In this document: positions 35,190 to 44,359 of the stretch, one piece after another
How the letters are laid out: every line of letters starts with the position of its first letter
Position numbering within the stretch: position 1 is the first letter of the stretch
Origin: Maribacter flavus
GTDB lineage: Bacteria; Bacteroidota; Bacteroidia; Flavobacteriales; Flavobacteriaceae
Direction: 5' to 3'
Assembly: GCF_008386635.1 (NCBI RefSeq)
Contig: NZ_VUOE01000001.1
Coordinates: 1,674,001 to 1,738,000, forward strand
Length of the DNA stretch: 64,000 nucleotides
Notes under the pieces: model-generated
What the model was told of the DNA's origin: nothing
Seen by the model: the letters and a program-made list of their open reading frames with translations, nothing else
Database searches by the model: none
Program-made: the position numbers and the translations under genes

Positions 35190-35649
35190 GATTGAACGTA
35201 AATTCTTGGTCAAGTCCATGCATTTTGTGGACAATGCGGTTTCAAGTACCAAAATCATTCAGGGATTTTTGAACACACACCCTGAAAGGACCGTGAGGAT
35301 ACGCATAAAAGAGGAGAAGGGTTTTTTGACGGTTAAGGGAAAATCGAACGAAACCGGGACCACCCGTTTTGAATGGGAGACTGAAATAGCGCATATCGAT
35401 GCCCAAAAGTTGCTCCAACTATGTGAGAAGGGCGTTTTGGAGAAGACAAGGTATTTAGTGCCTTTTGAGGGTCACAATTTTGAAGTCGACGTATTCGATG
35501 GGGAGAACAAGGGTCTTATTTTGGCAGAAATCGAACTCACCACTGAAAGTGAACTATTCCAAAAGCCCCATTGGTTGGGGGAGGAAGTCACCGGAGATAT
35601 TAAATATTACAATTCGCAATTAAGCAAACAACCTTTTAATACCTGGTAA
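35182..35649 (+). CDS. CYTH-domain protein (triphosphate tunnel metalloenzyme)
   Basis: The 155-residue protein begins with the ExExK signature (E3-I-E5-R-K7) of the CYTH fold, which binds triphosphates in a beta-barrel tunnel. RIRIKEEKGFLTVKGK is the matching arginine/lysine strand. Bacterial members are triphosphatases or of unknown role; an adenylate cyclase function is less likely for this short form. It overlaps the preceding gene and ends 1 nt before the lipoprotein gene. Confidence 0.88.
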   Translation: MIEIERKFLVKSMHFVDNAVSSTKIIQGFLNTHPERTVRIRIKEEKGFLTVKGKSNETGTTRFEWETEIAHIDAQKLLQLCEKGVLEKTRYLVPFEGHNFEVDVFDGENKGLILAEIELTTESELFQKPHWLGEEVTGDIKYYNSQLSKQPFNTW

Positions 35650-35650
35650 T

Positions 35651-36139
35651 ATGAAGAATGTTCTTAAATTATTGGTACTGACGTTCATCTGTTCCTGTGG
35701 AAATCCAAGACAGCAGCTGGAAATGAATAGCGCCTTGGAAGAACCAACCAAAACCAGCGCAGAAATAAAAAAGGAATTGACGGATAAAGGCTATGAAATC
35801 TTCGATTATGTAGATGAGGATACCAAAGATACCGTGTTGATGCAGCAATATTTTATAGCGTTCTTAAAATCAGGACCTAACAGGAGCCAAACAAAGGAAG
35901 AAGCGGATAGTCTTCAGTCCTTACATTTGGCACATTTAGGCCGAATGTACGAACTGGGTTATGCCGATATCTCCGGGCCATTTGGGGATGACGGGGACAT
36001 AAGGGGCATTACCATTTACAATACACCTACCCTTGAAATGGCCGATAGTCTTGCCAATATGGACCCTATGGTAAAGGCAGGCAGGCTGATTATTGAAATG
36101 CACCCTTGGTGGGCGGCCAAGGGATTTCCCTTACGATAG
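35651..36139 (+). CDS. Lipoprotein with YCII-like domain
   Basis: The 162-residue protein has a lipoprotein signal peptide with ICSC at 13-16 (lipidation probably at C16). The mature part (about 65-155) resembles the YCII fold: FLKSGPNRSQTKEEADSLQ, a conserved histidine in LHLAHL, GPFGDDGDIRGI and the terminal MHPWW segment. YCII proteins are small ferredoxin-like domains with suspected enzymatic roles. An envelope-anchored YCII is uncommon. It is the last gene of the NAD-binding/CYTH operon. Confidence 0.7.
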   Translation: MKNVLKLLVLTFICSCGNPRQQLEMNSALEEPTKTSAEIKKELTDKGYEIFDYVDEDTKDTVLMQQYFIAFLKSGPNRSQTKEEADSLQSLHLAHLGRMYELGYADISGPFGDDGDIRGITIYNTPTLEMADSLANMDPMVKAGRLIIEMHPWWAAKGFPLR

Positions 36140-36171
36140 GACGTTGTTTAAAGTATTCTTTGCGTAAAAAA

Positions 36172-37314
36172 TTAAGTCGTTTCCGTACGAGTGGTTTTGT
36201 ATATAACCCAATCGGCCTTTTTTTGACCTACCTTTTTTCTGGTTTTGAATAGCTGTTTTACCAAATAGGGGACAGCGCCTACAAAGGAAAAAATCAAGCC
36301 TAAAACCAACACGGAATATCCATTTGAGAAAAGGTTTCCACTGGATAAAATCCCCAGGATTAAAACCGTGGACAAAGGAAAGGATAACGCCAGGATGTTA
36401 ACGCCAAAAGTGGCATTAAAAGTTTTGTGCTTCTTTTTTATGTCCATTTCTTGGGAACCCACTACGGCAATGTGCGAAAAGGGCCAAAAGCTACAGGCAC
36501 TTAGTCCAAATGAAAGCAGGACCAAAATATCCTGTTGAACCTCTACCTTGGCTATCAAAATAAATACTCCGGAAAGGATGCCAACAAAGCCGGCCCTTAA
36601 AAACAGAAGCGAAAAAATCTTATAAATCTGCTCTTTTTTTATTTTCACCGCCAAGCCTATGAACAATAGTACCAACGGTGTCATGATTACGCTAAGCCGG
36701 GTCAACGTATCGCTAATGAAAAATGGCAACGACTCCATTTTAAAACCAAAAAATACCAAAATCAAGGCAATGACTATAAAGATATTTACGGGTTCGGAGA
36801 TCATTGCCATTGTCAAAGACTTCAATTTTGCAGCTCGTGATTGGTCTGTAATCGCTCGTTTGCTATAATACCAATTCATGGCCACCAAGTAGAGGATTAT
36901 CAGTACAAAGACTTTATTGCCCAGGTCTGCCATTGCCGCCTTTGCCAAATAGGCCTCGCCCAAAAATTCCAAAACAAATGGAAAGCAGGAAAGTCCAGGT
37001 GCCAAGGAAGGAACCAACAACCTTGCCGTACGGTATTCCGGGGTGTCCCTCTTTATCCCGGTAAGGGGCATAAGGTAGGGGAACAACAAAAACAATAGGA
37101 TGTTTAAGGCAAGTGCCAAAAATGGCAAAGAAAGCAGCGCCGCGTCAATTTGAACGCCCAATAGGGCAATAAAAATAGTAGCGGGCAAGGCAAGGTTTAA
37201 AATTATTTTCTTGATACCGGTCAATTCCTCCTTGGAACCAAATTTGAGCTTTAGGAGCAGACCAATGCCAATAAATAACAAAAAGGTAAACGTCTTTTGT
37301 AAAGTATAATCCAT
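36172..37314 (-). CDS. AEC family permease (auxin efflux carrier-like)
   Basis: The 380-residue protein has about ten membrane helices and the AEC layout with a short central loop. KIILNLALPATIFIALL near the N-terminus holds the conserved LALPA helix break. Bacterial AEC proteins export organic acids, often malate or malonate. It begins 4 nt after the Tat-signal aminotransferase stop, so the pair is an operon. No substrate is evident. Confidence 0.8.
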   Translation of the reverse strand: MDYTLQKTFTFLLFIGIGLLLKLKFGSKEELTGIKKIILNLALPATIFIALLGVQIDAALLSLPFLALALNILLFLLFPYLMPLTGIKRDTPEYRTARLLVPSLAPGLSCFPFVLEFLGEAYLAKAAMADLGNKVFVLIILYLVAMNWYYSKRAITDQSRAAKLKSLTMAMISEPVNIFIVIALILVFFGFKMESLPFFISDTLTRLSVIMTPLVLLFIGLAVKIKKEQIYKIFSLLFLRAGFVGILSGVFILIAKVEVQQDILVLLSFGLSACSFWPFSHIAVVGSQEMDIKKKHKTFNATFGVNILALSFPLSTVLILGILSSGNLFSNGYSVLVLGLIFSFVGAVPYLVKQLFKTRKKVGQKKADWVIYKTTRTETT

Positions 37315-37318
37315 GTTT

Positions 37319-38512
37319 TTATGCTAATACGTCTGTAAGCGCCGCCGTAAATATTTTCATTTCGTCCATGGTGCCCATGCTCACACGGCACCAATTTTTA
37401 CCCATAAATTCAAAGGCCCTGACCCCTACCTGTTTTTCAAGCATCTTATCGAGGAATAGTTTTCCGTTCATCTCTATGGGGAAAATGATAAAACTTGTAT
37501 GGGAAGGCACGTAGTCATAGCCCAATTTTGTTAGGCTTTTGTATACATACTCCCTAGCCGCCGCATTTTTTTCTTGGGACATATTTTGGAACTCTTTGTC
37601 GTCCATACTCGCTAGAGCGGCAAAGATGGATGTATAGGATATTCCCATGCCGCCTCTGGTGATTTTCTGAATTTTTTCCAAGGTGGATTCCTGTGCCACG
37701 ATATAACCAACCCGAAGCCCTGCCATGCCATGGATTTTTGAGAAGGTCCTCGCGATGATTACATCCTTTCCTTCGTTTATGAGGCTGACCATACTTTGTT
37801 TGGCGCCGTCCTCCAGGAATGCCAAGTAGGCCTCATCGACGAAAACAGGTACTTTTTCAGAAACCCTGGAACAGAAATCCAACAATTCTGTACTATCCGT
37901 AATACTACCGGTAGGATTGTTTGGGTTGCAGATGTACACAAGCTTCGTTTCAGAGTCGATGGCTTCTTCCATGGCCTTTAAATCGTGCGACCAGTCATCT
38001 TTCAATGGAACGGGCTTCCAACTTGCACCCGTGGCTTGGGCCACTTGCATCAAGGACATATAGGACGGGTCCGCGGATACGACATTGCCTCCGTTCAAGA
38101 ACAGCACCATACCCGTTTTTTCCAGAAGATCTGAAGATCCAGGTCCCATCATGATATTTTTTGGACTTACCCCTTCTTCCGCGGCGATTTTATCGATTAA
38201 GTCGAACAGTTCCCGCCAGGCGTATCGGTTTCCTTTGGTAGCTACATTTTTGAGCGCTTCCACCGCTTTTGGCGATGGCCCATAAGGATTTTCGTTGGCG
38301 TTCAGCTTTGCCAAAAGTTTGGATTCTTTAGGAAATTCCTTGGGGATGAATTCCTTAAAAAAGGGACTATATAGGGCGTTGCCTTTGGCATCCAAAGGAA
38401 TATAAGTTTTAGGCACTTCAGAAATACCTAAGTGGGGAAATAGCGTAATGCCTCCCGCTGTGAGCAATCCTGTCTTTAGCCAGTTTCTACGATTTAATTT
38501 TCCTGTTTCCAT
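37319..38512 (-). CDS. Histidinol-phosphate aminotransferase-like PLP enzyme with Tat signal
   Basis: The 397-residue protein is a fold-type I aminotransferase: NPNNPTG at 196-202, D226-E-A-Y and the Schiff-base lysine K259 in RTFSKIHGMAGLRVG. Unusually it starts with a twin-arginine signal (N-R8-R9-N-W-L-K followed by a hydrophobic stretch to about 30), which implies export of the folded, PLP-loaded enzyme to the periplasm. True HisC is cytosolic and has no such leader. It is cotranscribed with an AEC permease. The periplasmic amino acceptor is unknown. Confidence 0.88.
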   Translation of the reverse strand: METGKLNRRNWLKTGLLTAGGITLFPHLGISEVPKTYIPLDAKGNALYSPFFKEFIPKEFPKESKLLAKLNANENPYGPSPKAVEALKNVATKGNRYAWRELFDLIDKIAAEEGVSPKNIMMGPGSSDLLEKTGMVLFLNGGNVVSADPSYMSLMQVAQATGASWKPVPLKDDWSHDLKAMEEAIDSETKLVYICNPNNPTGSITDSTELLDFCSRVSEKVPVFVDEAYLAFLEDGAKQSMVSLINEGKDVIIARTFSKIHGMAGLRVGYIVAQESTLEKIQKITRGGMGISYTSIFAALASMDDKEFQNMSQEKNAAAREYVYKSLTKLGYDYVPSHTSFIIFPIEMNGKLFLDKMLEKQVGVRAFEFMGKNWCRVSMGTMDEMKIFTAALTDVLA

Positions 38513-38671
38513 TAGTTCTATAGGGTTTAATTAGCTATAGAGACTAATTTAAAACTAGGCAGGTCCAAATCCTATCTTAATAATGTAAAAATCAGGCAGT
38601 TAAAATTTTACATGAATAATAATAGACTCATAAAACTATCAATATGACAATTAATGGGTCAAAAAACAGGG

Positions 38672-39067
38672 CTATTTTGCGAATATCCCATCCTTTTCAA
38701 TCAAAGGGACATGGGTAAGGTTCTGTTCGTTGACGGAACCCTTTTCAAAGAGGAACTTCTTTTCATAAAGCTTGTTATCCGCATAATAGGTAACAAAAAA
38801 CTCATTGTTAAGGCGCAGCACTTCTTCCTGTACAAGCTCCACTTTTTCAAAGGATTTGGCAGCTACGACCCCAATGGCATGCCGCATGGTGGAGGTTTTT
38901 ACCTTTTCGTCATATCCCTTTGAAACGATCAGGGCCATTTCAATGGGCGTTTTCCTATTATTAATAATGTAAGCGTTCCAATCCTTGGACAGGAATTCAT
39001 CGTTCCACTCGTAAACAAGGGCAATATACACGTCTTTGGCAATAGGTATTTCGATGTCTTTTTTCAA
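38672..39067 (-). CDS. Conserved hypothetical protein upstream of HisC-like gene, downstream of pheS
   Basis: The 131-residue protein has no signal peptide or membrane helix and no known catalytic motif. It has a beta-rich pattern with many charged residues (VYIALVYEWNDEFLSKDWNAYI). It begins 40 nt after pheS, and homologues in this position are often mislabelled as a pheS-related protein; the sequence has no synthetase feature. I do not recognise a function. The 159-bp gap after it holds only AT-rich sequence. Confidence 0.65.
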   Translation of the reverse strand: MKKDIEIPIAKDVYIALVYEWNDEFLSKDWNAYIINNRKTPIEMALIVSKGYDEKVKTSTMRHAIGVVAAKSFEKVELVQEEVLRLNNEFFVTYYADNKLYEKKFLFEKGSVNEQNLTHVPLIEKDGIFAK

Positions 39068-39107
39068 AAATATCCGTTATTTATCCGAAGAATTTTACAT
39101 CCAATGC

Positions 39108-40127
39108 TTATAGGGAACTTTTGAATTGTTCCAAAAACCGAATATCGTTTTCACTCAACAAACGTATGTCACTGATCTGATGCAGCAAAAGGGCGATCCT
39201 ATCTATACCCATTCCAAAGGCGAAGCCTGAATAGATTTCCGGGTCAATATTGCAGTTTTTAAGGACGTTTGGGTCAACCATCCCACAGCCCATAATCTCC
39301 AACCATCCGGTACCTTTGGTCATTTTATAATCGGTTTCGGTTTCCAGCCCCCAATAAACGTCAACTTCCGCACTGGGTTCGGTAAATGGAAAATAGGAGG
39401 GGCGTAACCGAATCTTGGACTTTCCAAAAAGTTCCGTGGTGAAGTACTGTAGCGTCTGTTTTAAATCGGCAAACGAGACATCCTTATCAATATATAGCCC
39501 TTCCACCTGATGAAAAAAACAATGGGACCTCGCCGATATTGCCTCGTTCCTATAAACCCTTCCAGGGGAAATCGTTCTAATGGGCGGTTTGTTGTTTTCC
39601 ATATACCGCACTTGAACCGAGGAGGTATGAGTCCTGAGTAGAATATCCGGATTAGTTTGTACGAAAAAGGTGTCCTGCATATCGCGTGCAGGATGATACT
39701 CCGGTAGGTTCAGGGCCGTAAAATTGTGCCAATCATCCTCAATTTCAGGTCCTTCCGAAACATTGAACCCTATTCTTGAAAAAATATCTATAATCTTGTT
39801 CTTGACAATGGAAATGGGATGTCTTGCGCCCAATTCGGTGGGGTTACCGGGTCGCGTAAGATCGCCAAAAAGTTTTTCTTCGGATGCGTTTTGCTCCAAG
39901 GCCTGTTTCAAGAGCTCCACCTTTTCCGTAGCGGCCTGTTTTAATTGGTTGATGGTTTGGCCAAATTCCTTTTTTTGCTCGTTAGGAACATTCTTGAACT
40001 CTGCAAAAAAATCGTTCAAGACCCCTTTCTTGCCCAAATATTTTATTCTAAATGCCTCTACGGCATCCAGATTGTCAGTGGTGAAAGAGGATACTTCTGC
40101 AATTTGTTCCTTGATTTTATCAATCAT
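39108..40127 (-). CDS. pheS: Phenylalanyl-tRNA synthetase alpha subunit
   Basis: PheS is the catalytic half of the heterotetrameric enzyme that charges tRNA-Phe. The 339-residue protein has an N-terminal coiled coil (about 1-85), then class II motif 2 (RTISPGRVYRNEAISARSH) and motif 3 (GFAFGMGIDRIALL). PheT is not in the window, so the genes are split. An exact TAnnTTTG box lies 19 nt upstream. Confidence 0.97.
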   Translation of the reverse strand: MIDKIKEQIAEVSSFTTDNLDAVEAFRIKYLGKKGVLNDFFAEFKNVPNEQKKEFGQTINQLKQAATEKVELLKQALEQNASEEKLFGDLTRPGNPTELGARHPISIVKNKIIDIFSRIGFNVSEGPEIEDDWHNFTALNLPEYHPARDMQDTFFVQTNPDILLRTHTSSVQVRYMENNKPPIRTISPGRVYRNEAISARSHCFFHQVEGLYIDKDVSFADLKQTLQYFTTELFGKSKIRLRPSYFPFTEPSAEVDVYWGLETETDYKMTKGTGWLEIMGCGMVDPNVLKNCNIDPEIYSGFAFGMGIDRIALLLHQISDIRLLSENDIRFLEQFKSSL

Positions 40128-40145
40128 AATGCTTGATTAAAGCCG

Positions 40146-40153
40146 CAAATTTA
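40146..40153 (-). promoter_or_regulatory. Predicted -7 element of pheS
   Basis: Minus-strand TAAATTTG is an exact consensus match ending 18 nt before the pheS ATG. Confidence 0.5.
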
Positions 40154-40221
40154 AAACTTTTAAAAAAGGTGGAATGTGTTTTTGGGGATTAAGATATGCA
40201 ACCAAGGTAAATTGAAAGGAG

Positions 40222-40857
40222 TCAATCCAAATGATATATTTCCATAATTTCCTTTAGAATCCCCTCAAAATCGATATTCAGGTCAATGAGTTCCCCGGAG
40301 TGTACATTAAATACCCAGCCGTGCACCGTAAGTTCCCTTTGCCTATATGCTTTTTGTACCACCGCCGTTTTTATAAGGTTCACACACTGTTCCTGAACAT
40401 TCAGCTCTACAAGTCGGTCGTATTTTTTTTCTTCATCCTCTATGGTGTTCAGTTCATCCTTATGGATTCTATACACATCTCGAATGCATCGCAACCATGG
40501 ATTTAGTATGCCCAGATCGGCTGATTGCATAGCGGCTTTTACGCCTCCACATGCATAATGACCGCAGACTACAAGGTGACTTACCTTGAGATGCTCTACG
40601 GCATATTCCACTACGGACATGGTATTCAGGTCTATGTTAATGACCATATTGGCAATATTCCTATGAACGAAAACTTCACCGGGATTGAGCCCCATAAGTT
40701 CCTCTGCGGTAACCCGGCTATCGGCACAACCTATATATAAAAACTCCGGATTTTGGCCTTTCCCCAGTTCATTGAAGTAATTGGGCTTTAAGGATAATTT
40801 GTCCTGAATCCACTTTTTATTGTTCTCGAATATCCTGTCTAAATAGTTGGCAGCCAT
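40222..40857 (-). CDS. Beta-carbonic anhydrase
   Basis: The enzyme interconverts CO2 and bicarbonate. The 211-residue protein shows zinc ligands C44-A-D46-S-R48 and H100-Y-A-C103, the standard beta-class set with the Asp-Arg dyad. It is the last gene of a SulP/carbonic anhydrase/carbonic anhydrase cluster, 87 nt after its paralogue. No signal peptide: cytosolic. Confidence 0.95.
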   Translation of the reverse strand: MAANYLDRIFENNKKWIQDKLSLKPNYFNELGKGQNPEFLYIGCADSRVTAEELMGLNPGEVFVHRNIANMVINIDLNTMSVVEYAVEHLKVSHLVVCGHYACGGVKAAMQSADLGILNPWLRCIRDVYRIHKDELNTIEDEEKKYDRLVELNVQEQCVNLIKTAVVQKAYRQRELTVHGWVFNVHSGELIDLNIDFEGILKEIMEIYHLD

Positions 40858-40944
40858 AGAAATTTATAATTCTTAGGAAAGTTAACCTATTCTTGTATGT
40901 AGCGGCCTATTAATTTTTCTTGACCAAGCCTTTCAAATGAATTT

Positions 40945-41571
40945 TTAGTAAAATTCAACGGCGCCAGAGGAGATATCGTACATGGCTCCTACAATCATTA
41001 TTTCGCCATGTTCCTCCATTTCCGCGAGGACCCTACTACGCTGTCTGATATTTTCTATGGTGATTTCAACATTTTTTGCCGCTACCGCATCTACAAATTC
41101 CAGATTTTTGGAATTTCTTTTGCTTTCGTCAACGGGTTCCTTAACGGCAGCCACTGCAGGTTCTATTTTATTGATCAAAGCCGTGAGGTTTCCCAATCTG
41201 GCATGATCACAAGCCCCTTTTATGGCACCGCAACTCGTATGGCCCAAGACCACAATTAGCTTTGTCCCAGCCAATTTGCAGGCAAACTCCATACTCCCCA
41301 AAATATCCTCGTTCACAAAATTTCCGGCGATCCTAACACTGAAAATATCTCCCAATCCTTGATCAAAGACCAGTTCTGCGGATACCCTGGAGTCGATACA
41401 GCTTAAAATGGTAGCAAAGGGAAATTGTCCTTCGCTGGTATCGTTGACCTGCTCCAAAAGATTTCTGTTCGCTTTAAGGTTATTCTGAAAACGTTGATTG
41501 CCTTCCTTTAAAAATTGCAATGACTTTTGTGGGGTCATTGTCGCCTGTGTTTCTTTCGTATGGGCTTTCAT
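40945..41571 (-). CDS. Beta-carbonic anhydrase coupled to SulP transporter
   Basis: The second beta-carbonic anhydrase (208 residues) has C58-I-D60-S-R62 and H111-T-S-C114. It differs clearly from the downstream copy, so they are distinct paralogues and not a recent duplication. Its ATG overlaps the stop of the SulP gene by 4 nt (ATGA), implying translational coupling and a shared role in bicarbonate handling. An N-terminal stretch MKAHTKETQATMTP is not hydrophobic, so it is cytosolic. Confidence 0.94.
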   Translation of the reverse strand: MKAHTKETQATMTPQKSLQFLKEGNQRFQNNLKANRNLLEQVNDTSEGQFPFATILSCIDSRVSAELVFDQGLGDIFSVRIAGNFVNEDILGSMEFACKLAGTKLIVVLGHTSCGAIKGACDHARLGNLTALINKIEPAVAAVKEPVDESKRNSKNLEFVDAVAAKNVEITIENIRQRSRVLAEMEEHGEIMIVGAMYDISSGAVEFY

Positions 41572-43151
41572 TCTGATTTCTTCTTTTTAAGATTAAAAAA
41601 TTCTATAAAACTGGTTGGATTCTCTACAATACCTCTTTCTGAAATAAGTTTTATATGAATGCTTCGTTCCTTGGCTTTTGTTTTAAAGTCCTCAAGGATT
41701 TCAATTATATCATTATCCAAATACTTGGTCTTTACAACATTTATTTCTAATAGGGTATTTTCAGATAGGTTGTCTAATTCCTTTAAAATTGCTCCTTTAT
41801 TAAAGAAAGTGACTTCTTCGGCCAACGTCATCTTTACTATATTTTTACCATCATCCTTTTCTTCAATATGCAAAAAGTGAGAATTTTGATAACTCTTCAA
41901 AAGGATAACAACTATACCAACACCTAGTCCAAGACCAATACCAATCAAAAGGTCAGTAAAAATTATTCCGATTACAGTCACGAAAAATGGAATGGATTGT
42001 TTCCAGCCCAAATTGTACATCTTTTTAAACAATGAAGGTTTTGCCAGTTTATAACCAACAATGAATAATATGGCCGCTAGCACTGAAAGCGGAATCATGT
42101 TCAGGATTTTAGGGATAAGAATTACCGAGAACAAGAGGAAGAAACCGTGAATGATAGCGGAAAGTTTTGTTCTGCCGCCCGATTGAATGTTGGCAGAACT
42201 CCTAACGATCACTTGGGTAATGGGTAATCCCCCTATCAACCCAGAAATAATATTGCCCGTACCCTGTGCCAATAGCTCCCTGTTTGTTGGGGTTACATTT
42301 TTATGGGGATCCAGCTTATCCGTAGCTTCCACGCATAGTAAGGTTTCCAAACTGGCAACCAATGCTATAGTAAAGCCGGTCACCCAAATCTGTGGATTTG
42401 TAATCGCGGAAAAATTGGGAAAACTAAATTGCCCGAAGAAAGAGGCCGTATCCTCTGGAACCGGGACACTTACCAAATGTTCCTTTGAAATCCCAAACAC
42501 TTCATGGTCCGCGGTAAGTACATAATAAATAATTCCTATGGCCACGGCTACCAATGGTCCTTGAATCAATTGGAATATTTTGGATTTTTTGGTCAGCACC
42601 TGGTCCCATAATATCAATATGGCCAATCCAATAATCGCGATAAGGGTCGCACCCGGACTAATGTTGTTAATCGTATTGACAATTTCGGAAAAGGTGTTTT
42701 CACCGTCTACCTGAAAAAATGCCCAATCCCCCTCAGGATCTGGATCATACCCAAAAAAATGGGGTATTTGTTTCAAGATGATAATGATACCGATACCCGT
42801 CAACATTCCCTTGATTACGGAGGAAGGAAAATAATATCCGATGATACCGGCCTTCAAGAGGCCAAAAATCAATTGAATGACACCGCCAATGACAACGGCT
42901 ACCAAAAAGTTCTGATATCCGCCGAGCGCTCCTATCGCCGTTAATACAATGGCCGCCAGACCCGCCGCCGGTCCGCTAACACCAATATTGGAACCGCTTA
43001 GGGCGCCTACTACAATCCCGCCAATAATTCCCGCAATCAGGCCCGAGAATAAGGGTGCGCCACTTGCCAGGGCAATTCCCAAACAAAGGGGAAGTGCTAC
43101 AAAGAATACCACGATACTCGCGGGTATATCGCTTTTTAAATGTTTGAACAT
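41568..43151 (-). CDS. SulP family anion (probable bicarbonate) transporter with STAS domain
   Basis: The 527-residue protein has a hydrophobic SulP core (about 1-420) opening with DIPASIVVFFVALPLCLGIALASGAP, and a C-terminal STAS-like domain (about 430-527). SulP members carry sulfate, bicarbonate or other anions. Direct coupling to a carbonic anhydrase gene suggests bicarbonate, as for BicA-type transporters, but sulfate cannot be excluded from the sequence. It is first in the operon with two carbonic anhydrases. Confidence 0.92.
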   Translation of the reverse strand: MFKHLKSDIPASIVVFFVALPLCLGIALASGAPLFSGLIAGIIGGIVVGALSGSNIGVSGPAAGLAAIVLTAIGALGGYQNFLVAVVIGGVIQLIFGLLKAGIIGYYFPSSVIKGMLTGIGIIIILKQIPHFFGYDPDPEGDWAFFQVDGENTFSEIVNTINNISPGATLIAIIGLAILILWDQVLTKKSKIFQLIQGPLVAVAIGIIYYVLTADHEVFGISKEHLVSVPVPEDTASFFGQFSFPNFSAITNPQIWVTGFTIALVASLETLLCVEATDKLDPHKNVTPTNRELLAQGTGNIISGLIGGLPITQVIVRSSANIQSGGRTKLSAIIHGFFLLFSVILIPKILNMIPLSVLAAILFIVGYKLAKPSLFKKMYNLGWKQSIPFFVTVIGIIFTDLLIGIGLGLGVGIVVILLKSYQNSHFLHIEEKDDGKNIVKMTLAEEVTFFNKGAILKELDNLSENTLLEINVVKTKYLDNDIIEILEDFKTKAKERSIHIKLISERGIVENPTSFIEFFNLKKKKSE

Positions 43152-43228
43152 GTTTTTTGAAATCTTTTAAAGTAGACCAAATAGGTGGTCAAGTGAATTT
43201 TTAAATCGTTATTTAACGGAAAGAAAAT

Positions 43229-43525
43229 TTACACTTTTGGAGGAGGTAAGAATACTTCTTTAAAATTGGAAAGGATTAAACATGTATCATCTTTGGAGAA
43301 AGAATGTAATTTCCCAAATGCTAAAAAGGACATATCATTTTGAAGGTTGTTGTTTACAAAATGCTTTTCGGCAAACTCTATCGTGGTTTCATAATTTTCC
43401 TCTTCTTCATTAAAATCCATTACAATCTGTTCACCATCAAATAGCTCCATCAATGTGCCAATGGACGGAGCTAATATGGCAATCAATAAAGAAAATGACA
43501 AAAAGTAAACTACGAGTGATTTCAA
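43229..43525 (-). CDS. Small secreted or membrane-anchored hypothetical protein
   Basis: The 98-residue protein starts with a hydrophobic segment (FLSFSLLIAILAPSIGTL) that acts as signal peptide or anchor. An acidic middle (NEEEENYETTIEF) and a proline-rich end (FLPPPKV) follow. I do not recognise the family. It lies between the bat operon and the SulP operon, 73 nt after batE, on the same strand. It may be the last gene of the bat message, although the gap is wider than the others in that operon. Confidence 0.5.
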   Translation of the reverse strand: MKSLVVYFLSFSLLIAILAPSIGTLMELFDGEQIVMDFNEEEENYETTIEFAEKHFVNNNLQNDMSFLAFGKLHSFSKDDTCLILSNFKEVFLPPPKV

Positions 43526-43598
43526 ATTTATTGGTCTGTTTTGACGAATATACTGAATATCTACTGAAGGTATATCTGTATGTCAGGTTTAATTGATT

Positions 43599-44357
43599 TT
43601 AAAAATCCTTTAAGACCTTAAGATCACTGGCAGGTATCCAACCCGTTTTGCCGTCGGCCAGCCTAATTTTTCGGTAGTCGTTGAGACTGTCCAGAACGTT
43701 TACCTTGGTGCCGGAGTGCAAGGTAAATATATCCTCACTAGAAGTATTGGGCTCCGAACGTACGTTCACCTCATCGGCAAAAATAATGGCGGGATTATCC
43801 GCCTGATAGGAACTGAACTCCACGGAAGCAAATACTATGAATACGATACAAAGGAACAATGCGATTAAACTTCCAATAAAGGCGAACCTTTTTCTAGTGG
43901 AATATTGATTGTAATAAAAGGCAATATAAAGGAGCACGAACAAAATCATGCAAAAAATGCTTGCGTAGGCCCATTGGTCAAAGGTTAACCGGGAGGTTAT
44001 ACTCTTATAAATGCGCGAAAGTCCGGTCTGGGGCAGCGTTTCTATGGCATCCAAGGTCATATTCTGGGCATAGGTCAGATTGGTTCGTACTTCTTGGTCG
44101 TCCGGATTCAACAAAAGCGATTTCTCGTAATAATAAATACTCTCCGGTATTTGGTTTAACTTGTAGTAGGCGTTCCCAAGGTTATAATACAAAGCTGCGG
44201 AGTGCTGATTGTTTTCCAAAATTTTATCGTACGCCTCAATAGCTTTTTCATACTCACCGTTGTTATAGGCTTCGGTAGCCTGATCAAACAAGTTGGTACC
44301 TTGTGAGTTCCCAAGGAATCCCATTAGTAGCATTAATATGGATAATTTTTTGATCAT
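43599..44357 (-). CDS. batE: BatE: TPR and SH3 membrane protein of the Bat operon
   Basis: The 252-residue protein has a signal peptide and about three TPR units (NLFDQATEAYNNGEYEKAIEAYDK onward, 23-110). Two membrane helices follow (about 128-150 and 160-182), then a C-terminal bacterial SH3 domain (DEVNVRSEPNTSSEDIF, 190-250). This matches BatE of Bacteroidota aerotolerance operons. TPR and SH3 parts suggest protein binding on the periplasmic side. It starts 2 nt after batD. Confidence 0.85.
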   Translation of the reverse strand: MIKKLSILMLLMGFLGNSQGTNLFDQATEAYNNGEYEKAIEAYDKILENNQHSAALYYNLGNAYYKLNQIPESIYYYEKSLLLNPDDQEVRTNLTYAQNMTLDAIETLPQTGLSRIYKSITSRLTFDQWAYASIFCMILFVLLYIAFYYNQYSTRKRFAFIGSLIALFLCIVFIVFASVEFSSYQADNPAIIFADEVNVRSEPNTSSEDIFTLHSGTKVNVLDSLNDYRKIRLADGKTGWIPASDLKVLKDF

Positions 44358-44359
44358 AC

